Shown here in pieces: positions 19,350-28,380 of a stretch of 64,000 nucleotides of DNA. Positions within the stretch are counted from its first letter, which is position 1; each line of letters begins with the position of its first letter. A program made the position numbers and the translations under genes. Source of the stretch: Rhodococcus sp. KRD162 (GTDB taxonomy: Bacteria; Actinomycetota; Actinomycetes; Mycobacteriales; Mycobacteriaceae); assembly GCF_017168335.1 (NCBI RefSeq), contig NZ_JABFAU010000086.1:17663-81662 (forward strand), read 5' to 3'. The notes under the pieces are model-generated. The model ran no database searches. It saw only the letters and a list, made by a program, of their open reading frames with translations, and was not told the DNA's origin.

Positions 19350-21248
19350 TCAGATCGCGTCGGCCAGTTTCGCGGCTTCGGCGATTCGGGCGCGTTGGAG
19401 CACCGGATCGGGAATGGGGATGGCTTTGAGCAGAGCCCGCGTATACGGGTGCTTCGGCGCGTCGAAGACCTGCGCCGTCGGGCCTTTCTCCACGAACGCG
19501 CCGTTGCGCATCACCGCGACCTCGTCGGCGAGATGCCGCACCACCGACAGATCGTGGGAGACGAACAGATACGCCAGCCCCAGCTCGTCCTGTAGATCCT
19601 GCAGCAGGTTCAGCACGCCCGCCTGGATCGACACATCCAGCGCCGATACCGGCTCGTCGAGCACCAGGATCGACGGCTCCAGGGCCAAAGCTCGTGCTAT
19701 GCCGACGCGTTGACGCTGGCCGCCGGAGAACTGAGTGGGATACCGGTCCGCGAGTTCAGGACGCATCCCGACGATGTCCATGAGTTCGCGCACGCGGCGG
19801 GTGCGCTCGTCGACTCCGACGCCGTTGATCTTGAGCGGCTCGGCGATGATCTCGCCCACCGGCATACGCGGATCGAGCGAGCCCATCGGGTCCTGGAACA
19901 CGATCTGAATGTGCGCCCGCAGTTTTCGTTGGTCGCTGCGGCTCAGACTGTAGGGCTCGACGCCGTTTATCTCGATCGAACCCTGCTGCGGTTTCACGAA
20001 TTCCATGATCTCGAGCAGCGTCGTCGACTTTCCGCAGCCGGACTCACCGACGATCGCCAATGTGGACCCGGCGTGGACGTCGAAGCTGATGCCCTGTACC
20101 GCAGCGACTTCGCCGGCTCGGCGGCGCAACACCGATCCTTTGAACATCGGGTAACTCTTGTACAGACCTTTCACCGACAGCACCGGGGCGTCCTTCGATA
20201 CCGTCGCCGCCTGTTCTGCCGGAGCAGATCCCTCTGACCCCTCGAACTCCTCCTCCACCGACTCTGCCGTGGCCGCATCGACGCGAATGCACGCAGCTCT
20301 GTGGTTCGGCGCGACCTCGACCAACGGTGGCTCCCCCGCATCACAGGCGTCGATGTGCAACGGGCATCGAGGCCCGAACGGGCAGCCCGTCGGGAGGTTC
20401 ACCAGGGCAGGCGGAGTTCCCTCGATCGGGACGAGCCGTTCCTGCGCCGGACGATCCGGGCGCGGGACGGACCCGAGCAAGCCGACGGTGTACGGCATCG
20501 ACGGATGCTCGTACAACCGGTCCACCGGCGCGGTCTCGACTGCGCGACCGGCATACATCACCATCGCTCGATCAGCAACGCCGGCAACGACTCCCAGGTC
20601 GTGCGTGATGAACACGACGCCGGCCCCGGTCACATCGCGAGCGGTACGGAGAAGATCGAGGATCTGGGCCTGAATCGTCACGTCCAGAGCTGTCGTCGGC
20701 TCGTCGGCGATGATGAGATCCGGGTCGTTGGCAATGGCCATGGCGATGACGACGCGTTGACGCATGCCGCCGGAGAACTCGTGCGGATATGACCGCGCCC
20801 GGGTCGCCGGGTCGGAGATGCCGACCAGATCGAGCAACTCGAGGGTGCGTTCGTGGACCTTCGCCTTGGTCAACGACCGATTGTGCACCGAGATCGCCTC
20901 GGCTATCTGATCGCCGATGCGGTAGATGGGTGTCAGCGCGGTCAACGGATCCTGCGAGATCATCGCCACCGAACGCCCACGTTCCCGGGACATCTCGCGA
21001 TCGGAGAGTCCGAGCAGTTGACGGCCGTTCAGCTCGATGGACCCGGTGACCCGCGCGGTCTCCGGAAGCAGCCCCATGACGGCGAGAGACGAGACCGACT
21101 TGCCCGAACCGGACTCACCGACGATGGCCATCACCTCGCCCTTGTCGACCTGGTAGTCCAGGCCACGGACCGCCGTGATGCGTCCTTCCTCACTGGGGAA
21201 GCTGACCTCGAGTCCGCTGACCTTCAACACCGGCACCGCCTCAGCCAC
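19350..21248 (-). CDS. Dipeptide-type ABC transporter ATPase, two nucleotide-binding domains in one chain
   Basis: 632 residues joining two ATPase domains (DppD-like then DppF-like). First half: Walker A GESGSGKSVSS, signature FSGGMRQRV, Walker B LIIADEPTTALD, then an oligopeptide_C tail with Cys residues (CPFGPRCPLHIDAC). Second half: GESGCGKSTTL, FSGGQRQRVGIARAL, LVLDEPVSALD. It powers import with the adjacent permeases. GTG 21248 is chosen because it overlaps the permease stop and follows AGGGGAC. Fused pairs are common in actinobacteria. Confidence 0.93.
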   Translation of the reverse strand: MAEAVPVLKVSGLEVSFPSEEGRITAVRGLDYQVDKGEVMAIVGESGSGKSVSSLAVMGLLPETARVTGSIELNGRQLLGLSDREMSRERGRSVAMISQDPLTALTPIYRIGDQIAEAISVHNRSLTKAKVHERTLELLDLVGISDPATRARSYPHEFSGGMRQRVVIAMAIANDPDLIIADEPTTALDVTIQAQILDLLRTARDVTGAGVVFITHDLGVVAGVADRAMVMYAGRAVETAPVDRLYEHPSMPYTVGLLGSVPRPDRPAQERLVPIEGTPPALVNLPTGCPFGPRCPLHIDACDAGEPPLVEVAPNHRAACIRVDAATAESVEEEFEGSEGSAPAEQAATVSKDAPVLSVKGLYKSYPMFKGSVLRRRAGEVAAVQGISFDVHAGSTLAIVGESGCGKSTTLLEIMEFVKPQQGSIEINGVEPYSLSRSDQRKLRAHIQIVFQDPMGSLDPRMPVGEIIAEPLKINGVGVDERTRRVRELMDIVGMRPELADRYPTQFSGGQRQRVGIARALALEPSILVLDEPVSALDVSIQAGVLNLLQDLQDELGLAYLFVSHDLSVVRHLADEVAVMRNGAFVEKGPTAQVFDAPKHPYTRALLKAIPIPDPVLQRARIAEAAKLADAI

Positions 21249-22161
21249 GTGCCTGTCCCCTCGTAGAGTTCGGATCGAATGCATCGCGCAGGCCGTCGCC
21301 GACGAAGTTGGTGGCCAGCACGATCAAAACCAATGCGCCACAACAGAACGCGAACAGCCACGGATAGGTCAACGCGGACGAGGTTCCGTCGGCGATCAAC
21401 GTCCCGAGCGAGACGTCGGGTCGCTGGACGCCGAAACCGAAGTAACTCAGGGACGCCTCACCGATGATGGCGATACCCACGTTGAGCGTCACGTCGACGA
21501 TCAGAATCGAGGCCATCGACGGCATCACGTGCTTGCCGATGACGCTGCCGGGTGTCGCGCCCATGTACTTTGCAGCACGGATGAATTCGCGCTCACGAAG
21601 GGACCTCGTCATCGCCCGGATGATGCGTGAGGTGATCATCCACGCGAAGGCCGCGAGCAGCAGGACCAGAATGAAGAAGCTCTTACCGCGAAACAGCGGC
21701 GAGCAGATGGCGATGACCAGAAAGCTGGGTACGACGAGCAGAACATCGGCCACCCACATCAGCACCCGATCAGGCCAACCGCCGAAGTATCCGGCGACCG
21801 CGCCGACGACACCGGCGAGCACCGTGGAGATGACAGCGACAAGCATGCCGATGATCAACGACTTCTGCAGACCACGCAATGTCTGAGCCAGAACGTCCTG
21901 GCCGATCTGGTTGGTGCCGAACCAGTGCCGCGTCGTCGGCGGCGAGTTCAGTGCGTATGCGTCGAGCTCCTCGTAGGAGTAGGGGATGAAATGCGGAAGC
22001 ACGAACGCCCCCACGAACATCGCGATCAACACCACCACGCCGACCAGAGCCGCCCGGTTGCGCAGGAACCGGCGCAATACCAATCGCCGTCGGGTGATCG
22101 GCGCCGACGTTGCAGTCGGGCCTTCCACCGCAGCGATATCGGGAACCACAGGTGTCGCCAT
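21241..22161 (-). CDS. Dipeptide-type ABC transporter permease (DppC-like)
   Basis: 306 residues with a cytoplasmic N-terminus containing RRFLRNRAALVG, about six hydrophobic segments, and the EAA-type loop AAKYMGATPGSVIGKHVMPSM typical of the DppC/OppC family. It pairs with the preceding DppB-like gene to form the channel. Its stop overlaps the start of the fused ATPase gene by a few bases, indicating translational coupling. Confidence 0.93.
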   Translation of the reverse strand: MATPVVPDIAAVEGPTATSAPITRRRLVLRRFLRNRAALVGVVVLIAMFVGAFVLPHFIPYSYEELDAYALNSPPTTRHWFGTNQIGQDVLAQTLRGLQKSLIIGMLVAVISTVLAGVVGAVAGYFGGWPDRVLMWVADVLLVVPSFLVIAICSPLFRGKSFFILVLLLAAFAWMITSRIIRAMTRSLREREFIRAAKYMGATPGSVIGKHVMPSMASILIVDVTLNVGIAIIGEASLSYFGFGVQRPDVSLGTLIADGTSSALTYPWLFAFCCGALVLIVLATNFVGDGLRDAFDPNSTRGQARG

Positions 22162-22194
22162 CGGAAGATCCTTTCCTTCGTCGAAGTGGTGGAT

Positions 22195-23175
22195 TCAGTC
22201 CGCGTAGCGAACGCGCGGATCCAATGCGGCCGTGAGTATGTCGGTCAACATCCCGGAAACGAGGACCGAGAGCGCGGTGAACAACGACACTGCGAGCGTG
22301 ATGTTGATGTCCTGGCTGGTGATGCCGTAGATCAACCAGTCACCCATGCCGTACCACCCGAACACGCGCTCGGTGAACGTCGCGCCGGTGATCACCGCGC
22401 CCATACCGAAGGCGAACAACGTCGCCATCGGGATCAGCGCAGTACGGAAGCCGTGCTTGAAGATCGCACGGCCACGGGTGAGACCTTTTCCGCGAGCGGT
22501 GCGGATGTAGTCCATGTTCAGCTCGTCCAACATGGAGCTGCGCATGTAGCGGCTGTAACCGCCGATCGTGAACAACATCAGCACGATGGTCGGCAGCAAC
22601 AGGTGCTGCGCTCGATCGACGATCTCGTTCATCAGACCTGGCGCGAGCGTTGTGGACGTCTCGCCGGTGTACTGGAAGAACTGACTGCCGGTGCTCTGAT
22701 TGACCTGCACGGCCAGGTATTTGAGTACCGGAGCAAGGACGAGGATCGGTGTGCTGATGAGGATGAACGTCACGACAGTGGCGACATGGTCGAAGATCTT
22801 GTACTGCCGAACGGCCCCGTACGCACCCACGAGCGTCCCCAGCACCGCGCCGAGGACCGTGCCGAGCACCACCAACCGTAGCGAGACGAAAATGCGACGC
22901 CACAGCTCGTCGTTGACCGAACCAGCAGCGATCGTCTGGCCGAAATCACCGTGCAGCACCGCCCACAGCCACTTCAGGTAGCGCAATACCGGGTTGTCGT
23001 CGAGATGCAGGGCCGCACGCTTGGCGGCGAGAACCGCGTCCGATGGGGGTGGATTACGGCTGAGCAGATTGGACAGTGGATCGAAGGTGAGCGACGCCAG
23101 GAGATAGGTCAGAAACGTCGCGATGAGCAGCAGTACGACGTAGTTGAGCAACCTCCGCGCAAGATAACCGCCCAC
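22195..23175 (-). CDS. Dipeptide-type ABC transporter permease (DppB-like)
   Basis: 326 residues. The N-terminus GGYLARRLLNYVVLLLIATF is the classic DppB start, and the EAA-like loop reads RTARGKGLTRGRAIFKHGFR. GTG 23175 follows GGAAGGTGG; the frame is open to 23223, but the extra residues do not fit the family. It is the first gene of the importer operon (permease, permease, ATPase, binding protein). Confidence 0.92.
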   Translation of the reverse strand: MGGYLARRLLNYVVLLLIATFLTYLLASLTFDPLSNLLSRNPPPSDAVLAAKRAALHLDDNPVLRYLKWLWAVLHGDFGQTIAAGSVNDELWRRIFVSLRLVVLGTVLGAVLGTLVGAYGAVRQYKIFDHVATVVTFILISTPILVLAPVLKYLAVQVNQSTGSQFFQYTGETSTTLAPGLMNEIVDRAQHLLLPTIVLMLFTIGGYSRYMRSSMLDELNMDYIRTARGKGLTRGRAIFKHGFRTALIPMATLFAFGMGAVITGATFTERVFGWYGMGDWLIYGITSQDINITLAVSLFTALSVLVSGMLTDILTAALDPRVRYAD

Positions 23176-23269
23176 GCGCAACCACCTTCCATCGAGCACC
23201 ACAGCCGTGCCCGCTGGCACCACTCTCGGTATCTTTCACACCGCGTGTTTCGTGTTTGTTTCATTAGCG

Positions 23270-23288
23270 GTGGAAACAGACATTCCAC
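23270..23288. promoter_or_regulatory. Inverted repeat upstream of the peptide importer operon
   Basis: GTGGAA (23270-23275) and TTCCAC (23283-23288) form an inverted repeat with a 7-base spacer, about 95 bases upstream of the DppB-like start. It lies in a 320-base intergenic stretch (23176-23495) that contains no other recognisable gene, so it could be a regulator site for the importer or the divergent gene pair. Confidence 0.35.
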
Positions 23289-23495
23289 AAGATAGCAAAG
23301 CCGATTCGTCGTTTGTTCACGTTGCCGAAACTGACACCGCGACGTCGCACAACCCGGAACCCCGGGCGGCAGAACGACTCTGAACGGCCGAAACCCAAGG
23401 TTCACCTAACTCGTCTGCCCGAGGAACGAATACCCGACAATGCGGACACGACGCAAGAATAGGTGCAGCGTACTCACCTCGGTAGATTCACGACC

Positions 23496-24470
23496 ATGAC
23501 GACAGCCTCCACTCCCGACGGGTTCACCTTCGAGCGGTTCGACGTCACCGACGCCGGATCCATATCCACGATCTTCGCCGCCGAGGAGCACCGGTCCGGC
23601 CTGTACGTACTGCACTTCGCGAACAACGAGGCCTCCGTCGGATACTCCGATTCCGTCGCCGCACAATTCAGTGCCGACCTGCACATCTGGCCCGACATCG
23701 AGGCCATCGACTTCGCTCCGGGTACCGTCGAGGATCTGTCGACACTGACGGCCATCGTCTCGAAACTGGCTCCGCTCCGTCCACGCCCCTCGACGTCCGC
23801 AACGGTCGCTGATGCGCCGGGGGCGAAATCCGCACTCCCGAAGGAACGAGCCAAGCGCGCGACGCTCCAGGACGCGGCCGTCGGGCAGCGTCGCCGACAG
23901 TTCTGGGAACTGTCCGACCACATCGCCTACCCAGCCATCCGCAGCACCGTCGCCGACTACATCAACTCCTCGATCCCCGACCCCGCCAACACGGCGAAAT
24001 ACCTGTGGCAGGTGACGGCACTGTCCGATCAGACCGAACTGTCCGATCAGCCCGAAACCCCGGGGACCCGGCGCTTGGTGACGCTGACCTGCGGTGGTTT
24101 CGAGACGCTTCGGGTCGACGAGATCATGCACGACGACGATGCGATCGAACTCGACCTACGGATCAACACGAACGTTCCGCGCGACCGAACGGACGAACAG
24201 CTGGAGGTCTCCAACGAGACCGTGAGCGCAGGACGCGGACCATATCGGGAAGAGAGGGTGTGGTCCTGGTCGATCGACCTCGGGGCGCTGCTCGAGGAAG
24301 ACGTGGACGTCGACTTGGGGATCGACGACGACACCTTCGACGACCTCGCCTACGGCCTCAATGCCCGGCTGATGCGCTCCGGGCGGTCGACGGCCGCGGC
24401 GACACACAACAACGATCTCGCTGCCGATCTGCTCGCCGAGGCGTACCGGCAACTGTTCGAGACCGAATGA
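23496..24470 (+). CDS. Unknown protein with degenerate GIY-YIG-like N-terminus
   Basis: 324 residues. Residues 35-75 read GLYVLHF, then VGYSDS, then an H near DLHIWPDIEAIDFAP, which mirrors the GIY...YVGxS pattern of GIY-YIG nucleases. The catalytic Arg expected after YVG is absent (VAAQF), so activity is doubtful. The rest is acidic and of no recognised family. ATG 23496 was chosen over 23463. Its stop overlaps the next gene by ATGA, implying co-translation with a gamma-glutamylcyclotransferase-like protein. Confidence 0.7.
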   Translation: MTTASTPDGFTFERFDVTDAGSISTIFAAEEHRSGLYVLHFANNEASVGYSDSVAAQFSADLHIWPDIEAIDFAPGTVEDLSTLTAIVSKLAPLRPRPSTSATVADAPGAKSALPKERAKRATLQDAAVGQRRRQFWELSDHIAYPAIRSTVADYINSSIPDPANTAKYLWQVTALSDQTELSDQPETPGTRRLVTLTCGGFETLRVDEIMHDDDAIELDLRINTNVPRDRTDEQLEVSNETVSAGRGPYREERVWSWSIDLGALLEEDVDVDLGIDDDTFDDLAYGLNARLMRSGRSTAAATHNNDLAADLLAEAYRQLFETE

Positions 24471-25129
24471 CGGAGCAAGTCTGGTACTTCTCGTACGGGT
24501 CGAATCTGCTGCGCGAGAGATTTCTTGCGTACCTGACAGGTTCCGACGAGAACTCCGAGTTCGGTGCGCACCCACCGGCACCCTCGGCGGCAATGCCGGC
24601 GGACGAGCGTTGGCTGTGGATCGATCACCCGCTGTACTTCGCTGGCGTCTCGCGGCGCTGGGCCGGTTCACCGGCCTTCGTGTCGTTGACGTCCGATTCT
24701 GCGAACAGGTCTCTGGCGCACGGTTATCTGATCGATCGGGTCCAGTTCTCCCATCTGGCCGCCGTCGAGAACGTCGTCGAGTCCATCGATGTGACAGTGC
24801 CGCCGACTCTCGCAATCGGGCAGTGGTTGCACCTCACAGTGGATCGCAAGGGCGAGAGCTTCCGCGGGAAATACGATGCACTACTGCGACTTCCGGACAT
24901 CGACGCAGTGCCGGCCTTCACGCTGACCAGTTCGATCCAGCGGGAACCCGGCGAACCGTCGAGCAGATATCTCGCGACGATTCGGCGCGGATTGCACTGC
25001 GCACCCATAGATCTGGACGTCGAGAACTACCTGAACGCAGCCATCGCGCGATCTGCGGAGCTCACTTCAACGCGTCGAGGTTCGTCTTCAGCAGCAGCAC
25101 GTTGTAGTCCGACCACCGAGAAGCGGTGA
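24467..25129 (+). CDS. Gamma-glutamylcyclotransferase-like protein
   Basis: 220 residues beginning MTEQVWYFSYGSNL; the YGSN loop near the N-terminus is the hallmark of the GGCT/AIG2-like fold, which forms 5-oxoproline or pyroglutamyl products from gamma-glutamyl amines. The longer frame reported upstream is out of context: ATG 24467 overlaps the previous stop (ATGA). The last 20 or so residues, Ser/Arg-rich, overlap the convergent DUF4185 gene by 68 bases, so the true C-terminus may be non-conserved. Confidence 0.72.
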   Translation: MTEQVWYFSYGSNLLRERFLAYLTGSDENSEFGAHPPAPSAAMPADERWLWIDHPLYFAGVSRRWAGSPAFVSLTSDSANRSLAHGYLIDRVQFSHLAAVENVVESIDVTVPPTLAIGQWLHLTVDRKGESFRGKYDALLRLPDIDAVPAFTLTSSIQREPGEPSSRYLATIRRGLHCAPIDLDVENYLNAAIARSAELTSTRRGSSSAAARCSPTTEKR

Positions 25130-26330
25130 AGTACAGGTCTTTTCCGCTCGACATCGGATGAATGAACGGTGCGTAGATGCCGCCGGCCGTCTGATTGGCG
25201 TCGAGGATGGTCTTCGGTGCGCTCCACGGCCCCTCTGGATTCTCGGCAGTACGTGCGACCAACGTGCGCGAGCGCTCGTCGCCGTACATCATCACGTAAC
25301 GACCCAGGTAGTCGTTCCACGCCACCGACATCTCGCTGACCGGCCCCTTGACGACAGCGACGGTGTCGCCGATGTTCGTCGACCACTGCTTTGCCGGATC
25401 CGGATCCTGCGTCGAGTACTCGTACTGGGTGAGATCCTCGATCGCCGACGGTGCAACCCGGGAGACGAAAGCATCACCGAATCGCCCGTTGGGAGTACCG
25501 AACTGATAGAGGTACTTGCCATCTCGGCCGAGTACGTACGCACTCTGCTGAAACTTTCCCTGACTTTCGTGGACGTTGACGAAGCCGGGGATGGTGACAC
25601 CCTTGTTGACGCGGATGGTCTTGGGGTCCGTCGTCCAATTCTGGCCGTTGTCCGTGGATTTGGCGGTCGCGGAGTAGTTGGTGATCCAATTTCCGGGCGT
25701 TCCCCAACTCTGTACCGACATGTAGTTGATGTATTGGGTTCCGCCGATCGCGATGGCGGCGGTGGGGATCGTCGTGTCCTCGACGCTCGGAAGCTTTGCA
25801 CTCGAGATGATCTCGGCGGCATAGCGTGGGTTGTTCGCCCTGACCACAGCACCGGAGGTGGTGGAGGCGGGATCGGCAGGACCGATCTCGATGCCCTTCG
25901 CCAGGTTCGTCGAGGCCTTGTCCGACCGGAAGAGCGCGTTGCTGCGCCACTGCGCGTTGCCGGAGGAGCAATCGCCGAACGTGTCACCGAACGCCATCAA
26001 GATCTGACCGGACCCGTTGTCCCAGGTGATGCCGAGATCGGTGCCCGAGATCGCCAGATCGTTGTAGGTGTTGTTCACGCTGAGCGGGCCGGTGACCCAG
26101 GCGATGCTCTGGGTGTTGCCGGTGATCCGTGGCAGTGGCCCCTGCGGGCCCTGCGGGTTCTTACCCGACATTCCTGCGCTGCCGGACGATCCGAACAGGG
26201 GCGACGAGCCCGGTCCGCCGAGACCGCCACATGGTTCCGCCGAGACGGTCGGCGCGGTCAGAGCGCTGAGCCCGCTCACCGCCAGTGCCAGTACAGCCCC
26301 GGCAGCGATCTGCCGACTACGTACACGCAT
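25062..26330 (-). CDS. Secreted DUF4185 domain protein
   Basis: 422 residues from ATG 26330 with a Sec signal peptide (MRVRSRQIAAGAVLALAVSG, cleavage near VSA-EP). A Gly/Pro-rich linker is followed by repeats resembling a beta-propeller/glycosidase-like fold: DLGITWDNGSGQILMAFGDT, TDNGQNW, YMSVQSWGTPGNW and ENPEGPWSAPKTI. This corresponds to the actinobacterial DUF4185 family, secreted and of unknown substrate. Starting at 26441 would put residues ahead of the signal peptide and is rejected. Confidence 0.82.
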   Translation of the reverse strand: MRVRSRQIAAGAVLALAVSGLSALTAPTVSAEPCGGLGGPGSSPLFGSSGSAGMSGKNPQGPQGPLPRITGNTQSIAWVTGPLSVNNTYNDLAISGTDLGITWDNGSGQILMAFGDTFGDCSSGNAQWRSNALFRSDKASTNLAKGIEIGPADPASTTSGAVVRANNPRYAAEIISSAKLPSVEDTTIPTAAIAIGGTQYINYMSVQSWGTPGNWITNYSATAKSTDNGQNWTTDPKTIRVNKGVTIPGFVNVHESQGKFQQSAYVLGRDGKYLYQFGTPNGRFGDAFVSRVAPSAIEDLTQYEYSTQDPDPAKQWSTNIGDTVAVVKGPVSEMSVAWNDYLGRYVMMYGDERSRTLVARTAENPEGPWSAPKTILDANQTAGGIYAPFIHPMSSGKDLYFTASRWSDYNVLLLKTNLDALK

Positions 26331-26472
26331 GGACGAACCCACCGTTTCCCGTGTGACCCACGATACTGATGTGACTGATGGGACGAGTGTTACGTAAATC
26401 GACCTGTCGCGCAACAAATGAGGCGTGTCGGTGCTTGACAAATTGCCTACGGCGAGAATGACACTCGTGTGA

Positions 26473-26886
26473 TTAGCCGCCGATCATCCGGGCATGCGCA
26501 GTGTCCAGCCCAAGGAGCGCAGCCCCCTGCACGACAACGGCCGCGCCGTGACCCAGCGCCTGGTCAGCGGTGATCCTGCCACCGAACCTTGGCCTGCGGA
26601 CGGCGACATGTGCACCGGCCGCAATGTAGAGGACGTCGAGACCGGCATTGATCCACAGCAGCCGGTGCAAGTTCGCTGCCGTCGGAGGCTTCGAACTCAG
26701 CGCACCGGCACCCGCGATAGCCAGATCGATCGCGCCCCACCCGGCCGTCTGCAGACCGAACGCTCGACGCGCCGGCGACGAGTCGCACGACGCCAACACC
26801 GTTCCGGCGAGCACACTTCCGACACCCCAGACAGAGAGGCGACGGCCGAGCCGCTGAGCCACGAGGGGAGCTTCGATTGCTGTCAT
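26473..26886 (-). CDS. Small membrane protein, unknown function
   Basis: 137 residues with about four hydrophobic segments (VWGVGSVLAGTVLAS, WGAIDLAIAGAGAL, INAGLDVLYIAAGAHVAV, GAAVVVQGAALLGLD). The INAGLDVLYIAAG stretch resembles the DUF6992 family, tentatively. It stands between the DUF4185 gene and a divergent secreted peptide gene; no function is assigned. Confidence 0.6.
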   Translation of the reverse strand: MTAIEAPLVAQRLGRRLSVWGVGSVLAGTVLASCDSSPARRAFGLQTAGWGAIDLAIAGAGALSSKPPTAANLHRLLWINAGLDVLYIAAGAHVAVRRPRFGGRITADQALGHGAAVVVQGAALLGLDTAHARMIGG

Positions 26887-26994
26887 GGTTGCCAGTGTGC
26901 CGTGTTCGGCGGCGGAGGCGGTCCGTAACGCGCGGTCGCTTGCAGCCGATCCAGTGCGGACCGAGTATTCGTGCTCGAAACGAACGGAGCCACC

Positions 26995-27327
26995 ATGCTG
27001 AAGAAGATTCTCGCCACAACTGCACTGACAATCGGCGGCGCATTGCTCTTGGCTCCTACGGCGTCGGCGGCGCCCGAGGACAACCCGTTCGGGCCGCAGG
27101 ACTGGACCGATTACTTCGTGAGTGCCTTCGATCCTGCGGCGTACAGCAGCGCGAGCGACAGGTCATTGATCATCAGTCCGTTCGGCACCAGCCTGCAGAT
27201 CGACTGCTCGTCATTCCACGCGCGTACCTGGTGCACCCAGAACGGTCGCGGCTTGACCCAGGTACGGATCCCAACCGGGTCCTCGGAGTGGGACTACCGG
27301 ACTCTCTTCGTCTACAACCCGTTCTGA
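26995..27327 (+). CDS. Small secreted protein, unknown function
   Basis: 110 residues starting MLKKILATTALTIGG with a Sec signal peptide ending around ASA-AP. The mature part is about 80 residues with two Cys (IDCSSFHARTWC) that could form a disulphide, and Trp/Tyr-rich segments. The ATG at 26995 fits the signal peptide better than the earlier 26971. No family recognised. Confidence 0.7.
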   Translation: MLKKILATTALTIGGALLLAPTASAAPEDNPFGPQDWTDYFVSAFDPAAYSSASDRSLIISPFGTSLQIDCSSFHARTWCTQNGRGLTQVRIPTGSSEWDYRTLFVYNPF

Positions 27328-27347
27328 CGGCGACGAAGCCGAATTGC

Positions 27348-27914
27348 TCACCAACCGAACGGGTTGGAGTCGGATCCGGGTAGCCAACTGTTCCCCGGCC
27401 CCGTCCACCCCCTGGCTTTGATCATCTTCTTCGCAGCTCGCTGATTGCGGCCGATCAGACGATCGAGATACAGGTGGCCGGCCAGATGGTCGCACTCGTG
27501 CTGCAGACACCGAGCCAGATAGCCGGTGCCCTCGACGGACACCGGATTGCCCTCCACATCGACGCCGGTGACCCGTGCCCAGTCCGCGCGCCCGGTCGGA
27601 TACCGCTCCCCCGGAACCGACAGACATCCCTCACTGTCCTCGGGGTCGGGCATCGTCTCCGGAATCTCCGAGGTCTCGAGCGCGGGATTCACCACGTGCC
27701 CGCGATGACGGACACCGCGGTCGCGTAGGTCGTAGACGAAGACCGCGCGCGGGTCGCCGACCTGGTTCGCGGCAAGACCTGCTCCGTGCGCTGCTGTGTT
27801 GGTCTCGAACAGGTCCTCGACGAACTTCGCCAGTTCCGCATCGAACTCGGCGACGGGAGCAGCGACGGTCGCCAACCTGGGATCGCCGGCAATGAGGATG
27901 GGTCGAATCGCCAT
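27348..27914 (-). CDS. def: Peptide deformylase
   Basis: 188 residues with all three family motifs: GAGLAANQ (44-51), EGCLS (95-99, metal-binding Cys97) and QHECDHL (metal-binding His139 and His143 with catalytic Glu140). It removes the N-formyl group from nascent proteins. The length is normal. It is divergent from the DUF2256/DUF3253 gene, with a 22-base gap between starts. Confidence 0.95.
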   Translation of the reverse strand: MAIRPILIAGDPRLATVAAPVAEFDAELAKFVEDLFETNTAAHGAGLAANQVGDPRAVFVYDLRDRGVRHRGHVVNPALETSEIPETMPDPEDSEGCLSVPGERYPTGRADWARVTGVDVEGNPVSVEGTGYLARCLQHECDHLAGHLYLDRLIGRNQRAAKKMIKARGWTGPGNSWLPGSDSNPFGW

Positions 27915-27936
27915 GCGAGAAGGTTACTGTCGAAGC

Positions 27937-28332
27937 ATGGCCCATTCCCGTCGCACCACCGCCGCGCACCCCGCGGACAAGGTCTGCGCATCGTGCGGGC
28001 GGAAGATCGAATGGCGCAAGAAGTGGGAGAAGAACTGGGATGACGTCAGATACTGCAGCGACGCATGCCGTCGGCACAAGGTGAGCGGCACCGACACGGA
28101 GTTGGAAGACAAAATCAGATCTTTGCTCGACGCCCGATCCCGCGATGCAACGATCTGCCCCTCCGACGTTGCCCGAGCTTTGTCCGACGACGGGTGGCGA
28201 GAGTTGATGGAGCCGGTCCGCCGCGCTGCGCGCCGCATGGTCGACGCAGGTGAAGTCGAGATCACCCAGAAGGGATCCGTCGTCGACCCCTCCACCGCGA
28301 AGGGGCCCATCCGTATTCGATGGAAGCGCTGA
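27937..28332 (+). CDS. DUF2256-DUF3253 protein
   Basis: 131 residues. The N-terminus contains a four-Cys zinc-knuckle-like region (KVCASCGRKIEWRKKW then RYCSDACR), the DUF2256 pattern. The C-terminal part, with LLDARSRDATICPSDVARAL and RRMVDAGEVEITQKG, is a DUF3253 winged-helix-like domain. The fusion is common in actinobacteria and proteobacteria; its role is unknown but DNA or RNA binding is plausible. ATG 27937 is chosen to fit the zinc domain. Confidence 0.85.
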   Translation: MAHSRRTTAAHPADKVCASCGRKIEWRKKWEKNWDDVRYCSDACRRHKVSGTDTELEDKIRSLLDARSRDATICPSDVARALSDDGWRELMEPVRRAARRMVDAGEVEITQKGSVVDPSTAKGPIRIRWKR

Positions 28333-28365
28333 CCAGCAACGTCGGAATGTCTGTCGGTGGGTGGG

Positions 28366-28372
28366 TATAGCT
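28366..28372 (+). promoter_or_regulatory. -10-like element for the HNH gene
   Basis: TATAGCT ends eight bases before GTG 28381. The spacing fits transcription starting at or next to the start codon, so the HNH gene is probably leaderless, which also explains the lack of a ribosome-binding site. Confidence 0.45.
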
Positions 28373-28380
28373 TGTGCGGT

